This document shows positions 47,150 to 59,400 of a DNA stretch of 64,000 nucleotides, piece after piece. The stretch is from Sphagnum compactum (Eukaryota > Bryophyta > Sphagnopsida > Sphagnales), in NCBI GenBank assembly GCA_965153455.1, contig OZ234503.1, positions 310,001 through 374,000 of the forward strand. Direction: 5' to 3'. Below the pieces are notes generated by a model, which saw only the letters and a program-made list of their open reading frames with translations, was not told the DNA's origin and made no database searches. Position 1 is the stretch's first letter, and every line of letters begins with the position of its first letter. The translations under genes and the position numbers were made by a program.

Positions 47150-48581
47150 CAAATTTGTTTATGTTGACCCGAATGTCACATTTCTTGGAGGTGTTTTTGC
47201 TACAATTTGTGACATGGAAACTTGCCCTTCTATACCAGCTCCAAGTCCCACCATTGTTGGCATGGATGGTTTTGCAATTATAGTAGGTGTTGTTAAATAG
47301 GCTTGCTTTTCCATACCTTATGGTGGCAACATTGACCTTGCCATAGTTGGAAATGTTGGTGCTATAGTTATTGGCATTTAAGGTTGCTTCTCTATTGCAA
47401 TTGGTAGCACCTTTGGCCTCCTAGTTGTTAGCTTTGTTAGTGTTGTAGGTGGTGGATTGGAAGTCGACCTTCTGACAGTCATTGGCACCCTTGGCCTCCT
47501 TATTGATGTTGCTATTGTTGATGAAGAAGATGATGATGCCGGGCCAAACACCAATGGAAATATGCCTAAGGATACATTGAAACCAAATGGCAAATCCACC
47601 TTATTTTCACTAATATGGAACTTCTCTAGTTTGGGGAGAGCAAGTTTCAATTCTACTTCAACTTGATTGATCGCAAGTGCCTTTAATTTTGGGCACAATG
47701 AAGAGCAATTTGCAACTCTACCCTATCCTTATCAATATGTAGATCACACAATTTTGGGCACATATTGCTATCAATTTTTTGTTCAGCATTAGACACAATG
47801 TTAGTTTGTTTGGCTCCTTTTGTGGCAAAGAAAACAAATTGTGGGGTTGTAGGTGTCACAGGTCTAAAACCTAATGTAGTTCTAAAAGCAATTTTTTTTT
47901 TTGCATATATCATGGATTCTTGTTTAACTAATGTTATTAGTGGTGGTAGTGATGGTGGTGGTATAGCAATAACATCGAATGTTGCAAAAAAGGATTTGAC
48001 AAATTGTTGTTCTTTTCATGCTATTAGAGTGGTGGTAGGGGGGTGAACGTAGGAAAGGTGGTTTGTAAAGGTTGATGTTTTTCTAGTAGTAATGGCAAAA
48101 TAGTTGGTATAGTGGATGTGGGAAATGAGGATTTCAAATATTGTTGTTCTTTGAATGGTATTAGAAGTTGTTTTTGTGTAGTGAATGTGGGAAATGATGA
48201 TCTCACATATTCTAATTAAGCTGGTGGTATAGGATGTGGCACTGGAGTGGAAGGGGCACAATCATCCCTTACATTTGCACTTCCCTTAACCTTATTAAAT
48301 GCTAGAAGTTCTGACAAAGGAATATGTCTACTACCATGCCCTTGCTTTAATGCTTAATTTGTTGCATTAAATGTAAACTTCAGTGTGTTTTCAACCTTTG
48401 CAAACCCTAATCCTACAACATTTCCTCCTCCTTCTCCTCCTCCTCCTCCTCCTCTTGATTTCATTCCAAATTCAAAAGTAGCCATTTGCAGATTTCCATT
48501 AAGCCAAATCTTTCCCCCAATTTTGGTATCTAAACATGTTGTTTTTGCTTTTACTCTTCCTCCTGCCAACGGTATCCCCAT
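47150..48581 (-). pseudogene. Unrecognised minus-strand pseudogene, 5' part
   Basis: Frames on the minus strand include a start-like ATG at 48581 (MGIPLAGGRVKAK) leading through a glycine run encoded by a CTC/CTT microsatellite. Two near-repeated segments follow, CPKLCDLHIDKDRVELQIAL and CPKLKALAINQVEVELKLAL, about 75 codons apart, then Ser- and Thr-rich text. Stops and frameshifts separate the pieces. The repeat of the MCPKL segment suggests a protein with internal repeats. I do not recognise it. Confidence 0.4.
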
Positions 48582-49265
48582 GCGAAAATCTCAAAGAAAA
48601 AACCACAATGCATCTTTACCTACCTATCGTAATATCCTTTCCCTTCATAACCTACACCCCCCAAAATTAAAAAACAAAATAACACAACAAGAAACCCTAA
48701 TTTTGAAAAATAATGAAAAAGAAAAACATTTTAGAAACCCTTATTACAAACAATAGCTGAAGCTCCCTCGTCAATCCCACTTGCTTTCCCTTGTAATCAA
48801 AGCCTAATATGAGAAAAAATAAATCTAGGAGGCAAGACTTGATCATAAAACCCTAGTTATTAAAGAGGAAGAGCAATGACTAGAATGGGAAAAAAAGCTT
48901 CAAGGCCACCATGGCCACCACCTCTTCCTCTACCACTTGCATAATAAGATCATCACTTGTTCGAAACTAAGAAATAATTTGCCACAAATTACCCTACGTA
49001 CTCTTGGATCCAAGTTGTAAATGCCTTTACAAACTTTCAAAAAGTTTCCATGCACAACTTTGTCTAAACCCTTAGCCCTAAAACATTGAAGGTATTGTAG
49101 AAAACATAAATAATATTGCCTTTGTGGATGGATACATCACAAGGACATGAATAATTTCTTAATTAGGTTTAAGTCTCGGAAATTTTCAATAAATCAAAAT
49201 ACCCATCACAAAACAATCAAATATGTCTTGAGAGTTTTAAAACCACTACTCACACACATTTCAAA
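48582..49265. other. Gene-free stretch
   Basis: AT-rich, with short frames only. A Gly/Ala-rich minus-strand reading near 48900-48950 is too short to call. Confidence 0.4.
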
Positions 49266-49523
49266 GGTGAAAATCCTTTAAGGTGTACCACATAGGACAA
49301 AAAGGACCTAGCCCTTATTGCACTCCTTTTCTACCCTATATTTTGATCCCTAGTAAAAACAATGAATTAAAAGTTTTCGAGAAATTTAGAAGGACTATAT
49401 TTTAGACCATTATAATTATAGATTCTAGCATAATCATCCATAAATGAGTCTTTATATGGTAAAAAAACCAAAAAAAGGTGACAATGTAATAAGATTTTGG
49501 TACACCTTAAAAAATTTGGACCC
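49266..49523. mobile_element. MITE copy 1, unclassified family with 5-bp TSD
   Basis: The 258-bp element has inverted ends GGTGAAAATCCTTTAAGG.. and (reverse complement) GGGTCCAAATTTTTTAAGG.., both continuing into GTGTACCA. It is flanked by TCAAA at 49261-49265 and 49524-49528. It is roughly 80% identical to the copy at 50413-50683. No coding capacity. Confidence 0.85.
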
Positions 49524-50412
49524 TCAAACCATTGTGATTCAAAAACATCATTTTCTATCTTATCTTTAGCTCATATAATCTATAAAACACACAAATTTCC
49601 ACTTCTCGAATTTGCAACAAACATCAACCATTGTATCTACTTTAACAACTCTAAAAAGCAAAGCTTCATATGGAGATAAACAAAAATCCCTATGTCAATG
49701 TGCACTCTTTGTTTGCTAACACACATACTTAATTAGGAAACTTAGATTATTTAAGCCCTAGTCAATTAACAACGATCCTCCTACATCCATACTAGTCTAT
49801 ATCATCCATTTATTTTATTCACAATGGATGAATGTTTATATTAAAAATAAATAACATAATATTTTCATTCAAATGGTGAATTCAACATCTCACCTTACAT
49901 TTGAATGATGCGATTATAAAAAGGACATGTTATTATGTAAGGGGCAAAATACCTTGAAGCTACTATACTCTATAGTGATTTTCAAAACAATATCCCTACC
50001 TACCAAAGTAGGGCCAACACAATAAACAATTACTAAAAGCAGTTACAACTAATGGGAAGGTTCAACATGCACTCATGATGGGCCCTGTTTCTCCCTTCTG
50101 GGGTGGGGTAGGGGGAGTTTTTTTTTGTTTTTTTTCCTTGTTCAATCTCTCCCCATGCCATTAACTTTGGCCAAAAATGGTGACTAACAATTTTGGAAAC
50201 CAAAAATACATGCAACCAATTGGTACGTTAAAACATGCATTCAAATTGCCTTGATTTTATTTTATTTTGAGATTTGGGGGGCGGGGATTTAAAATAATGA
50301 AACAAATTTTTGTGAAAATGTGAAGTTGAGGTTTTGAGAATGTCCAATTAACTACATTAAAATTATATTATTTTTTGAAACTTTGAAATATTTAAAAAAG
50401 ATAATTATTTTG

Positions 50413-50683
50413 GGTGAAAATCTTTTAAGGTGTACCACACAGGATGAAAAGGACTTAGTCACTATTGTAGTTTTTTTCTATTTTATATTCGATCTCCATA
50501 AAAACTAATGAATAAAAAGTTTTCAAATATTTTAAAAGAACTATATTTTAAACAACTACAATTTTAAATTTCATCATAATCATCCATAAATGTGTTTTTA
50601 CATGGTAAAAAAAGACTAAGTAAAAAGAAAGAAAAGGGTGACGTTGTGACAAGATTTTGGTACACCTTAAAAAATTTGGACCC
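50413..50683. mobile_element. MITE copy 2, same family with 5-bp TSD
   Basis: The 271-bp element has the same ends and orientation as copy 1, flanked by TTTTG at 50408-50412 and 50684-50688. Two copies with different 5-bp duplications confirm the element borders. Confidence 0.87.
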
Positions 50684-50844
50684 TTTTGTAATAACAAACA
50701 TTGAATCTTAAAATATATTCCATTTTTCACAATTAATATGCCAAATTAACTATTTATTCAACGAACATTTGTTGAAGCTACCAAGGTGTTAATGTACCAC
50801 TTAATCCTCCTCATTTCCTTTTCAGTAACCTTTCAAGAAATACC

Positions 50845-50872
50845 AAAAAAAAAAAAAAAAAAAAAAAAAAAA
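50845..50872. repeat. Poly(A) run
   Basis: 28 uninterrupted adenines. No upstream coding or LINE/SINE body is recognised, so its origin as a retroposon tail is not supported. Confidence 0.95.
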
Positions 50873-52044
50873 CCAATTTTTTATGATATTTTAATTAGTT
50901 TTTAGAATTCCAACCCAAAATATGATTCCTCCAATGTTGAATATCTACCAAATTTTTTTTTGGTAAAAAAATCCCAAATAAGTAGGTGGTTTTTTCATTT
51001 TTCTTTCCAATCTTTGGTTTCTAGGTAAGATTTCCCATAATTTAGATCCGTATTTTGAATCTTTTGCTAGATTTTGAGGTGTTAATTATAAGTCCCAAAA
51101 ATCGATAATTTTTTTGTTTCAAATATTGTAGATAAGATGGGTGATATTCTAGATTAATATTTTGGATTTGTTTGCCAATATTTTTTGTGTTAATTATAAG
51201 CCCATAAAATCAAAAGTTTTCTAGGGTTTAGTGTTTGATGTAAAACCAAAAACCATCAGTTCTTTTAAAAGACTAAATGATTTTTTGTAAAAAATAAAAA
51301 TAACTAGTGGGTCTTTGATGTCTATTTTACAACTATTTGGGATCAATGGGCCTCTGATTCATATTCTTCAAAATACTCACATTCAACGGTTATTTGGAGT
51401 TAAATTTTTAGAGTTCCAAATAATCTAGATGGTCATTAAGAAATCAAATACCAACCCAACACTAGATTTCTCCTCCCTTAATGATCATGTCTTACACCTA
51501 AAGGGTAATTTATTGAAAGAGTTCAAGTAGAGGCTCAAGGGTAATTCCAAATTACATGAATTCATTAATGATCAAAGGCTATCTACCTATCAATTTTAAT
51601 TTATTCCATCACTAGTTTACTACATGATGACTTGGATGAAAAATGCAATATACTGTTAAGACAATACTAAACAAAGATGGACCCACTATTTTAAAGATTA
51701 TTCTGAAAACATTTGGAGGAGTTTACCAAAATTGAATTATTTAATCATGAAATTCCAAGAGGTTAGATATTGGACTTGACAATTAAAGGAAAAAATAAAC
51801 ACTCTTAACCCATAGTCAAATATGCATTCTCCATGTTACATAAAGTCACACTGGTATTGCAATGGGGATGACATGTAGGGTATCCCCAATATAGGTCCAT
51901 CCATGACAATTGTGAATGGATAGATCTCATAGAATACATTTAAAGGATGCAAACGACTTTCCAAGTATTTGGAGAGAGGGTACAAAACATGACCTTCATT
52001 GGAAAGAATGTTGGGTTGGTCTGGCAACAAATTATGAAGGGTCA
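50873..52044. other. Gene-free stretch
   Basis: AT-rich with short frames only; no motif or repeat border seen. Confidence 0.45.
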
Positions 52045-52452
52045 CCATGTCATATTGTGCTATATCACTTTGGAGCATTCTCCAGCCTGCTTTGTCATTC
52101 TCATGTTCACTTTTCTCCATCTTGATCAGCTTAGGCTATATCATCAATCAAACCCCAAGTTGAATCTTTGCCAAGTGAAAGTGAAATGAACTGCAAAGTC
52201 TTCTTATTAGAGACAATGATGCACAAGCACAACTATCATATGCCTTCACATTTCCTAAATACTTTCTCTCCTGTGTGTGCTCTAGTCTACTGAGCTATAC
52301 CCCCATTTTGCTGCATTCTCTCTACAGCATTTCCTGCTGCTCTTCATTCATTGTAAAGCTGAGCACAACATGCTTGCAAAACCAGCTCCAAAAGGTTGGC
52401 CTATCTTTAACAGGCACTATTCCACGTCTTAGGATTAACAGTGAACCCCAGT
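52045..52452. repeat. Direct repeat, left copy (~400 bp)
   Basis: About 90% identical, in the same orientation, to 62858-63262. The shared stretch includes 'cacttttctccatcttgatc' and 'gagcacaacatgcttgcaaa'. It ends where the HNH-fragment exon begins. It has no coding frame of note. Confidence 0.85.
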
Positions 52453-52816
52453 GAGCTATTTGAGCTGGAACAAGGAGTGTGTGTAAAATGTGGGCTGGAC
52501 TGCCATATGTTGGTGCAACATATACATTAACGCTTGATGATCGCACTACTTGCATACTCCAGACAGCTCCTCAATTCGACAGACATAAATGCTTGTACAC
52601 TGTGTTCTACCATTCCTCAGTAACCACTTCAGTACACATAATTAGTATGACTTTGAAAGTGCATGGTCTGACAGTACATCTTATGGGGCATGACATTGGG
52701 GGCTAAGTGGCAAAAATGTGAACTTGTCAACAACAGGCTGGAGCAGTTAGTGCAGGATCTATCAGAAGACAATGTATGGCATGCCGATCATGTTGTTCCG
52801 GTGGTGGATGGTGGTG
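52450..52816 (+). pseudogene. HNH-nuclease-domain gene fragment (plant SNF2/HNH-like)
   Basis: Exon 1 (about 52450-52595) encodes ELFELEQGVCVKCGLDCHML, a zinc-ribbon-like Cys pair region. After a frame change near 52525 it continues LDDRTTCILQTAPQFDRHKC. Exon 2 starts after a CAG acceptor (52737) and reads LEQLVQDLSEDNVWHADH then VVPVVDGGG, ending at a GTAACT donor (52817). The order zinc ribbon, AP.F helix, W.ADH..PV..GGG is that of the HNH region in ZRANB3-type and plant SNF2-HNH proteins. The expected next exon with the LC..CH half of the motif was not found. Truncated and frameshifted, so a pseudogene fragment. Confidence 0.75.
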
Positions 52817-53159
52817 GTAACTCCTTTCTACCTCTAAAGAAGCTTGCGAGGGTTTAGGAGGTTAGTCCAATTGTCAAGACCTCTTACAGATCATGTTACA
52901 CAATGGAAGTCTTCTCTGTATGTGCTGGCATTGTCAGTATTTGAGTGAATTTGAGAAATTGTAAATTCTTTGTACGGGGTGTAGGGGAGTCATAAGGCAT
53001 CTATCTTATTAAAGAATTCTTTGGATATCATAACACTCAAGAAACAAAATGGAAATATGGGTTCCGAAGAAATAAATTACCGATTCTCTATCTTGATAAC
53101 CCTGAACCCTAAACCCATGTGTAGCGTTCAGGCATTGAGCGTATAAGGTAGATTGTGAA

Positions 53160-53700
53160 CAGGAGGGCTTCCTCCACCTCAATGATGTAGAAAAGAGAAA
53201 AAAACTGGAGCTGTGTGATTCACGCGAAAGTGGCAATGACAAAGCATTGCTTCAAATCAACATCGCTGGCAGTGCATACTCAGCTTCATCACCAAAACGG
53301 AATATTGCCAACTGGAGGACACCAGTTCTCCCTGTGGAAGATCAAGAATCACTGGACGAGCCACCTTTTGATGACAAATCATTGCCCACGATCAAAGATA
53401 AAAGCTGTGCAGATGTGTCTATTTCAACACAGACTGTTGTTGACCTGACCATTATTCCTGAACAGCTGAAGATCAGGAATCATTCTTAGGTGCACTTATT
53501 GATGACAAAACAGTGGTAAACAATAAAGGCTCATCATCATGCTCACATCTGTCGCTGAAACAAAATGTTGACATCGATTTGAGAGCTACCATTCTCACAG
53601 TGGATGATCAGGAATCATGGGGTCTGCATCTTTCTGAATATCCAACCTTTGGCAGCAGATTTAATGCCATATTTCTTAAGAGGACTACCCATCCTGTGTA
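53160..53700 (+). pseudogene. Broken exon with repeated EDQES motifs
   Basis: After an acceptor-like 'gtgaacag' the plus frame reads EGFLHLNDVEKRKKLELCDS and on to a stop at 53487-53489. A shifted frame then continues EDQESFLGALIDDKTVV to about 53701. A motif around [VE][ED/DD]DQES followed by an acidic stretch and DDK occurs three times (near 53335, 53466 and 53607), spaced roughly 45 residues apart. The protein is not recognised. It lies 340 bp after the HNH exons on the same strand, so it may be the 3' part of that gene. Confidence 0.45.
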
Positions 53701-54047
53701 ATATGTAAAATTTTGGATTCCAGTGTAGCAAATGATCAATGTGCAAGCCCCTTACAGATATATGCCTGGCTACTGTGCCAATTCCAATTCTTGAAGAAGT
53801 TAGTAGTGAGTGATACAATTCTTCTATTGATCCCTCTGAGTAGTCAACCAGATAGGGAACTATGAGCTATCCTCTCTTGACATGTCCCTGCCTTCAGCCT
53901 CTTGGGATATTTCTCCTATTCTACACAAATGTTGCTTGATGCAAACCAACGTATGTTTTATTCAGAGTTTCTACTGTATGTGGTTCTTTTGATCAACTGA
54001 TCTGCATTAACATATTTTTCTAATGCACAATATTGTTTGCCATGATT

Positions 54048-54140
54048 GCAGATGATGATCAAGATAATAACTTGAGCAGTGAAAGTGAGAGTCTGGCTGT
54101 CTCCTGGGATCCAAGATTGACCATTGAGCCAACATTGTAA
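54048..54140 (+). pseudogene. Possible terminal exon
   Basis: A pyrimidine-poor but usable 'tgattgcag' precedes DDDQDNNLSSESESLAVSWD and a stop 28 codons on. An acidic-Ser C-terminus could close the locus at 52.4-53.7 kb. It lies antisense to a 178-codon minus-strand frame (54595-54059) that also matches nothing known; at most one is real. Confidence 0.25.
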
Positions 54141-56400
54141 AGGATGGGACTTGAGCCCTTCCTGGCCATCTTCACCAAAACATCCGGGAGCTGAACGCCA
54201 CTTTCAGACTTCATAGGGTTCACCGCAAAAGCATCGTGCTTTTCCTTGAGGTACTTTTGCCATGAATCAGTAGCCATTCTGTGAGTGAGCACGTTGCTAC
54301 TAGGAGCTGAGGTAATGGTAGAGAGAAAGGAATATCCTTGGAGGAAGAGTGTGGATGTGAACTTGGACACTGGGGAGAAGTAGAAAAGAGCCAGTAGGTA
54401 ATGGAAAATCGGTGCACTACTTCCAAAAGAAGAGAAAGAAACAGCATGCTTATTGGAAACAAAACATCCGCAGCAACATGCACATCTATATTTGACGGTT
54501 TTCACCAGGTATGTTAGGTAGGCTACACCACTACAGCATCCTTGAATACCAAATAATTTCAAGAGTTTCTGGTAAATTGTGGGCTGCCGGAACACTCTTT
54601 TAGTCTAGCGGCGGGAGCTTTGATACACAAGGCAGGCCCAGTATGGAGGTACCTCCAGCGAAGATGGCAACTGCCTATGACAAGTGTGTGCTTTACGTGC
54701 AAGTTAAGCTATGTAGGTGTCACCAAAAGAAATGGGGACACAGAGAGTGCAACCTCATACTCTAATCAACTCTTCCACAGTCCTGATCATGCATTACATT
54801 GACTAGTCATGTCCTATGAATCTGCTAGAAATAGGGACACATTACTCTGTGCAGTGCCACATGAACATACATATGAGGTATGAGGAACACATCCGATGTA
54901 AAGTCTGAAGGCAGTTTTGGATCAGATCACTCCAGATTTACTCTCAGGAGCTATCTCGGTCTTCTTGATGGCATCTCAACTTCCACAACCCAAACCCTCT
55001 GAGCACATTTTCCCACCATTGACATCAAGTCCAAATCCCATCTTCTACAAGATAACCCTTCTGATTCCCAACATCCTAGAAGCTTCCACAAGTGAGAAGC
55101 AATTCCTCTGAAGTTCCCAACAAGCGGCATTCCCATAGTTTTGCATGAATTATTCCAACAGCCCACCCATGATGTCTAAAGGAAAACAGAAACCCACTCA
55201 GAGTGCCTTACAGATAGGTACTCATTTCCCTCAAGAGCTATATCCCACTGTGACCTGGAAAAATGTCCAAAATTCTTCAAGTATACTAAACTTGAGAATG
55301 AGAATGCCATCACAGACCCACTCTTTCAAATCCCTTAATAATCTTCATCACTTCCAAAACATAGGCACTAACGTAATCGTTCTATAGTAAGTCTCTGATC
55401 TCCTGAGCTAACACTTCCCAAGGCAGTGGACAGTTTTGGGAAAATCTGCGGCTCTGAGACCCAAAACCTGTTACTATAGACATCACTCTTCTAAGAACAC
55501 ATGCAATGAGGTCTTGAGTACTTAGCTTTTCTCTTTTTATGTCTGTTGCTTCTGCTGAACCTCAATCTCCATTTATTTTCCATCCTTTCGCAAGCCCGTG
55601 GCCTCCATAAATCACAACCAACAACTGATTGCCTAGCAACAAATTGGCATCCACCATCCCCATGCCTCATGAAGAACACAAACAAAAATCAACAAACAAT
55701 TTGCCACTAAAACATAACACACAACATGGAAAGTCACAAAAAACCAACAAGACACCATCAACATTAACCTGCAAACAAAGAACACAAAGATAGAAATTTG
55801 GAGAACACACAAGAAGCAAGCCCACATAGCCTTCCCTAATCCTTCCATACATCTTGATCATTCCAAAACATCAAAAACAACATCACTTTGCATCATTTTT
55901 TTCCCTTTCCAATTAGGTCAAATAACCCTCAAAACTATGTTCTCAATTGCCAAGAAGTATCCATCACTGTTCCACATCACATAGGTACTAGGGGTATCGC
56001 TGATCCCAATGAAATTCAAATATACTTGCTTCCTAACCCCCCAAGGCAGCTATTGCAAGTTCCATGAAGCACAACAATCATGTGGCCGATTTTGCTGATT
56101 CGACAGGTGTAAGTTCAAAGAAGCGCTTGATATGGCTGACATCTAGGTCCAATGGTTTCACTTTCACATCCTTGAATCTACCCACCAACCCAAAGATCGA
56201 TTAACCAACAATTTTGGAAACAACACTCCATGAATTTCAATTGCAATAACCAATAATTTTCTTTTGACACCCTCAGTTTTAGACCAAGATTTTGTTTACA
56301 CACAATATTTTGTAGGCATATTGATCATAATGCATAAAGTGGCATAAACAAGTCAATTAGATATCTATGACTTTCCATTTGTAAGACATTCAAGTGTTCT
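54141..56400. other. Stretch without a recognised gene
   Basis: Minus-strand frames at 54595-54059, 55166-54951 and 55848-55491 are 64-178 codons long. They include coding-like text such as GMPLVGNFRGIASHLWKLLG, but no family is recognised. Base composition is less AT-rich than the transposon zone, so these may be decayed host exons. Confidence 0.35.
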
Positions 56401-59400
56401 CTAACGCTTGTAAACAACAGCTGAATGGAAACAAAAGCTAGGCAAAATGCAAATTTGGGCCCACCTTAGTTCAGCTTTTGTGTCACTTGATGTCCCACGG
56501 GCATGACCCTTGCATGAAGAGGTTCCAGCTTGTAATTCTGTAGGAAGGCATACCGTAGGCAAACCACAAACAACAAAGGGCCCCATTCATGAACTTCACC
56601 CCCATCCTTAATCATTTTAAGCATGGCGGCACGCAAAGATGAGGACACATCCTTTCCACTCCTCAGTTCCTGATAAAAACCTTTCATCAACTCACAAGTA
56701 GATGAATCACCCACTTTCCATTGTGAGACAACAACACATGGAACCCCTGCAATCATTAGAGCTCCAGGCAAGTTCAAAACTCCCTCTCCCATGATTTGTC
56801 CTCTTGCAGTGTCACATGCACTTAGAACCACCATCTGAGCTTGCCATTGAAATCCAGATCCACTGATATTTTCTGACTTAAGTATGTGAGGTGCATGTTT
56901 TGAAATTGGGACAACAATTCCAGTGCGAATCCCCTCTACTTCACCATGGCTTGATATCTGAGCTTCTTCTTTAACATCCACCATGGAGAACAACAAGTCT
57001 CCCAGTTCAGTCTCATCATGGGCATTGTCATAGTCAAAATTTTCATCATCTTGGGCTCTAGGCATGGCTCCTTGCCCTGCAGTATCTGCTCATGGAATAG
57101 AGTCTCTTAGATTCCAAACGGGAGCTAAATTGTTCATACTTTTGAGAGAATATTGTTGGACCTCATGGAAAGATAGAATTATGTAGAGTAGCCATACCAA
57201 ATTGATACCCATACTACCATTGCACATTTTCTTCTCATGACAATTTTCTTACTATACATACATGGCTAACTATTTGTGTTCAGCAACGAACCATATGCAT
57301 GTAAGAGTGTGTTAGCATGTCAGCCTTTGCCATCACTAGCAATCCGGAGATTCCAAGCTTACCATAATTTTGTTGACATGATGAAGCAGGCGGAGCCAAT
57401 ACAATGGCACCCTGCTTGACCTTTCGACGATCATCTTGTCCAATGCCATGTGCTGCTATGTGGAAAACCACCTGCTTCACACCATTCTCTGATGGATATT
57501 TTGCTCACGTCAAAACTTCAGATAGAGTTGCTTCAGGTCCCACCAACTTCTTCACATGTTCTTTACCAAACAACTCCTCAATGAAGTTCACCTCTTCACC
57601 ACTCGCCTTGAGACACATTGGAGACATTTCTGGGTCTCCAATTGCCTTGCCATGCCTTTGAGAATCTTTGTATGCTGGGTCTCCAACTGCCACTATAGTT
57701 CCAGGTTTTGTATCAAGTAGGGCATCTTGATCCAGTTCTTTCAAACGTTGGTTACAATGTTGAAGCATCCTCAATGATGGTGTAACACTTATGGTATGGC
57801 TCTAAATAAGGTAGCCTTCTCCTACAGGAGAATTAGGCTTTCGTAGTACGGCAAATGGAACATCGCTGAGTATCTGCACACACACAAATTGCAACTTGAG
57901 AATAGCAAAGTCACATTGGCAAGTTACCTATAGGAACAAGTTTGGCAAATAGGGAAACATTGTTTCACTCTTGAATGTAGTCTGAACATTCACACATGTA
58001 TGTCCTTACGCAACTTTCTAGAAATAGTTGGAAAGTTCTTTTCTTTCAGATTCACCCTAGTTGCTACAGTCCCCTCTTCACCTGTAGACTATTCTAGCTA
58101 AGGCTTTTGATGTCAAAGGTTGGAGTTTTCTGGTTCAGTTTACCAGCTTTGGACTAGTCCCCTCTATGTGACACGATTGTCTTGTAGCACCAAGTTTTCC
58201 TGTTCCATGTAATTGGGCATGTCTCGGCACAATTTATGACAATAAAACATGAACTAGAGAGTTCCATGAACTTATCCTTCAAATTATTTAGCATAGACGA
58301 GACCACAAACTTTTCAGTCCTTGAAGTGCTTTTAGGGGAAAAGAAGGATCCACTGTTCAGAATAGGTATGTGTTTTCATATTGATGTATTTTCAATTGGA
58401 CAACATGAAACTCTTGGGTGTCACATGTCCTCAGTTGAAGCAAGTCAACACAAACCAAACTTTCACACCAAGATTTTGCAGTGCCATACGAGCTACATAC
58501 CTCAGGTGCAACAATTATTAATTTATCCTCTTGCTCCATGTCATCCAAAAGGTTCGCAACAGGGCTGATGAACATCTCATACATCCATTCCAGACATCCA
58601 TTCGTGAATTCTCTTTCATATTCAGTTGCCTTTGACCCTTGAGAAACATCTTTCTCAAACATTCCAATATGTTCCGCAAAAGTGATGGGCACCCAGATTC
58701 ATTCCACAGGATTTGCATGAATACCTCATCCTCCTAACATTGCAATTTTGGGTTGAATCAAGACCATGAAATGTAGGTGTGAAATCCTAACTTTTTTATT
58801 GAACAGTGGAGTCCTAGACCTCATCCCTGACGATGAATACAAAAAAAATTCTGATCAATAATCTCCAATCTTTGAAACTCGAAATTTCCACCCTTGGAAG
58901 GAACATTCATGACAAATGTCTACAGAATTGACAGGATCTCATCTTAACAATAAATGGTGGAAGTTGAGAACAGACCTTTGTCATAATGTAAACAAATTGG
59001 AGATCATTTCCTTCTGAGTAAAAATATTCCAGAACAAAAGTTCCTGGTCCCATGCAGCTCAACTTGACTTGAGAGTGTTCCAGGCCACATCATCCTGTAG
59101 GTCAAACTCACCAAGCTGCTCCATGGCAGATGTCGATAACATGTTCAGAGCAAGCTGAAAATGAATGATCTTGGCACATCGCCTTTCTGCCCACACCAGA
59201 GACTGTTTCCAAATTTCGTGCGACACTGAGGACTCTGCACTTGCCCCTTCTGGCATCAAGGACTGGTTCCAAAGTACATGCAACCTGCCTTGAACGTGAT
59301 GTCACATGTGCTATCAAGAGTGCATCCATGACTTGCAATCCATAGTGCAAAATTATGAAATTGCAACATGTAGTACAAATCCTTATGCAAGTCTTGCACA

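Noticed and set aside
50845-50872. Poly(A) run as the tail of a processed gene or LINE
   Set aside because: No recognisable retroposed body upstream and no flanking duplication was seen.
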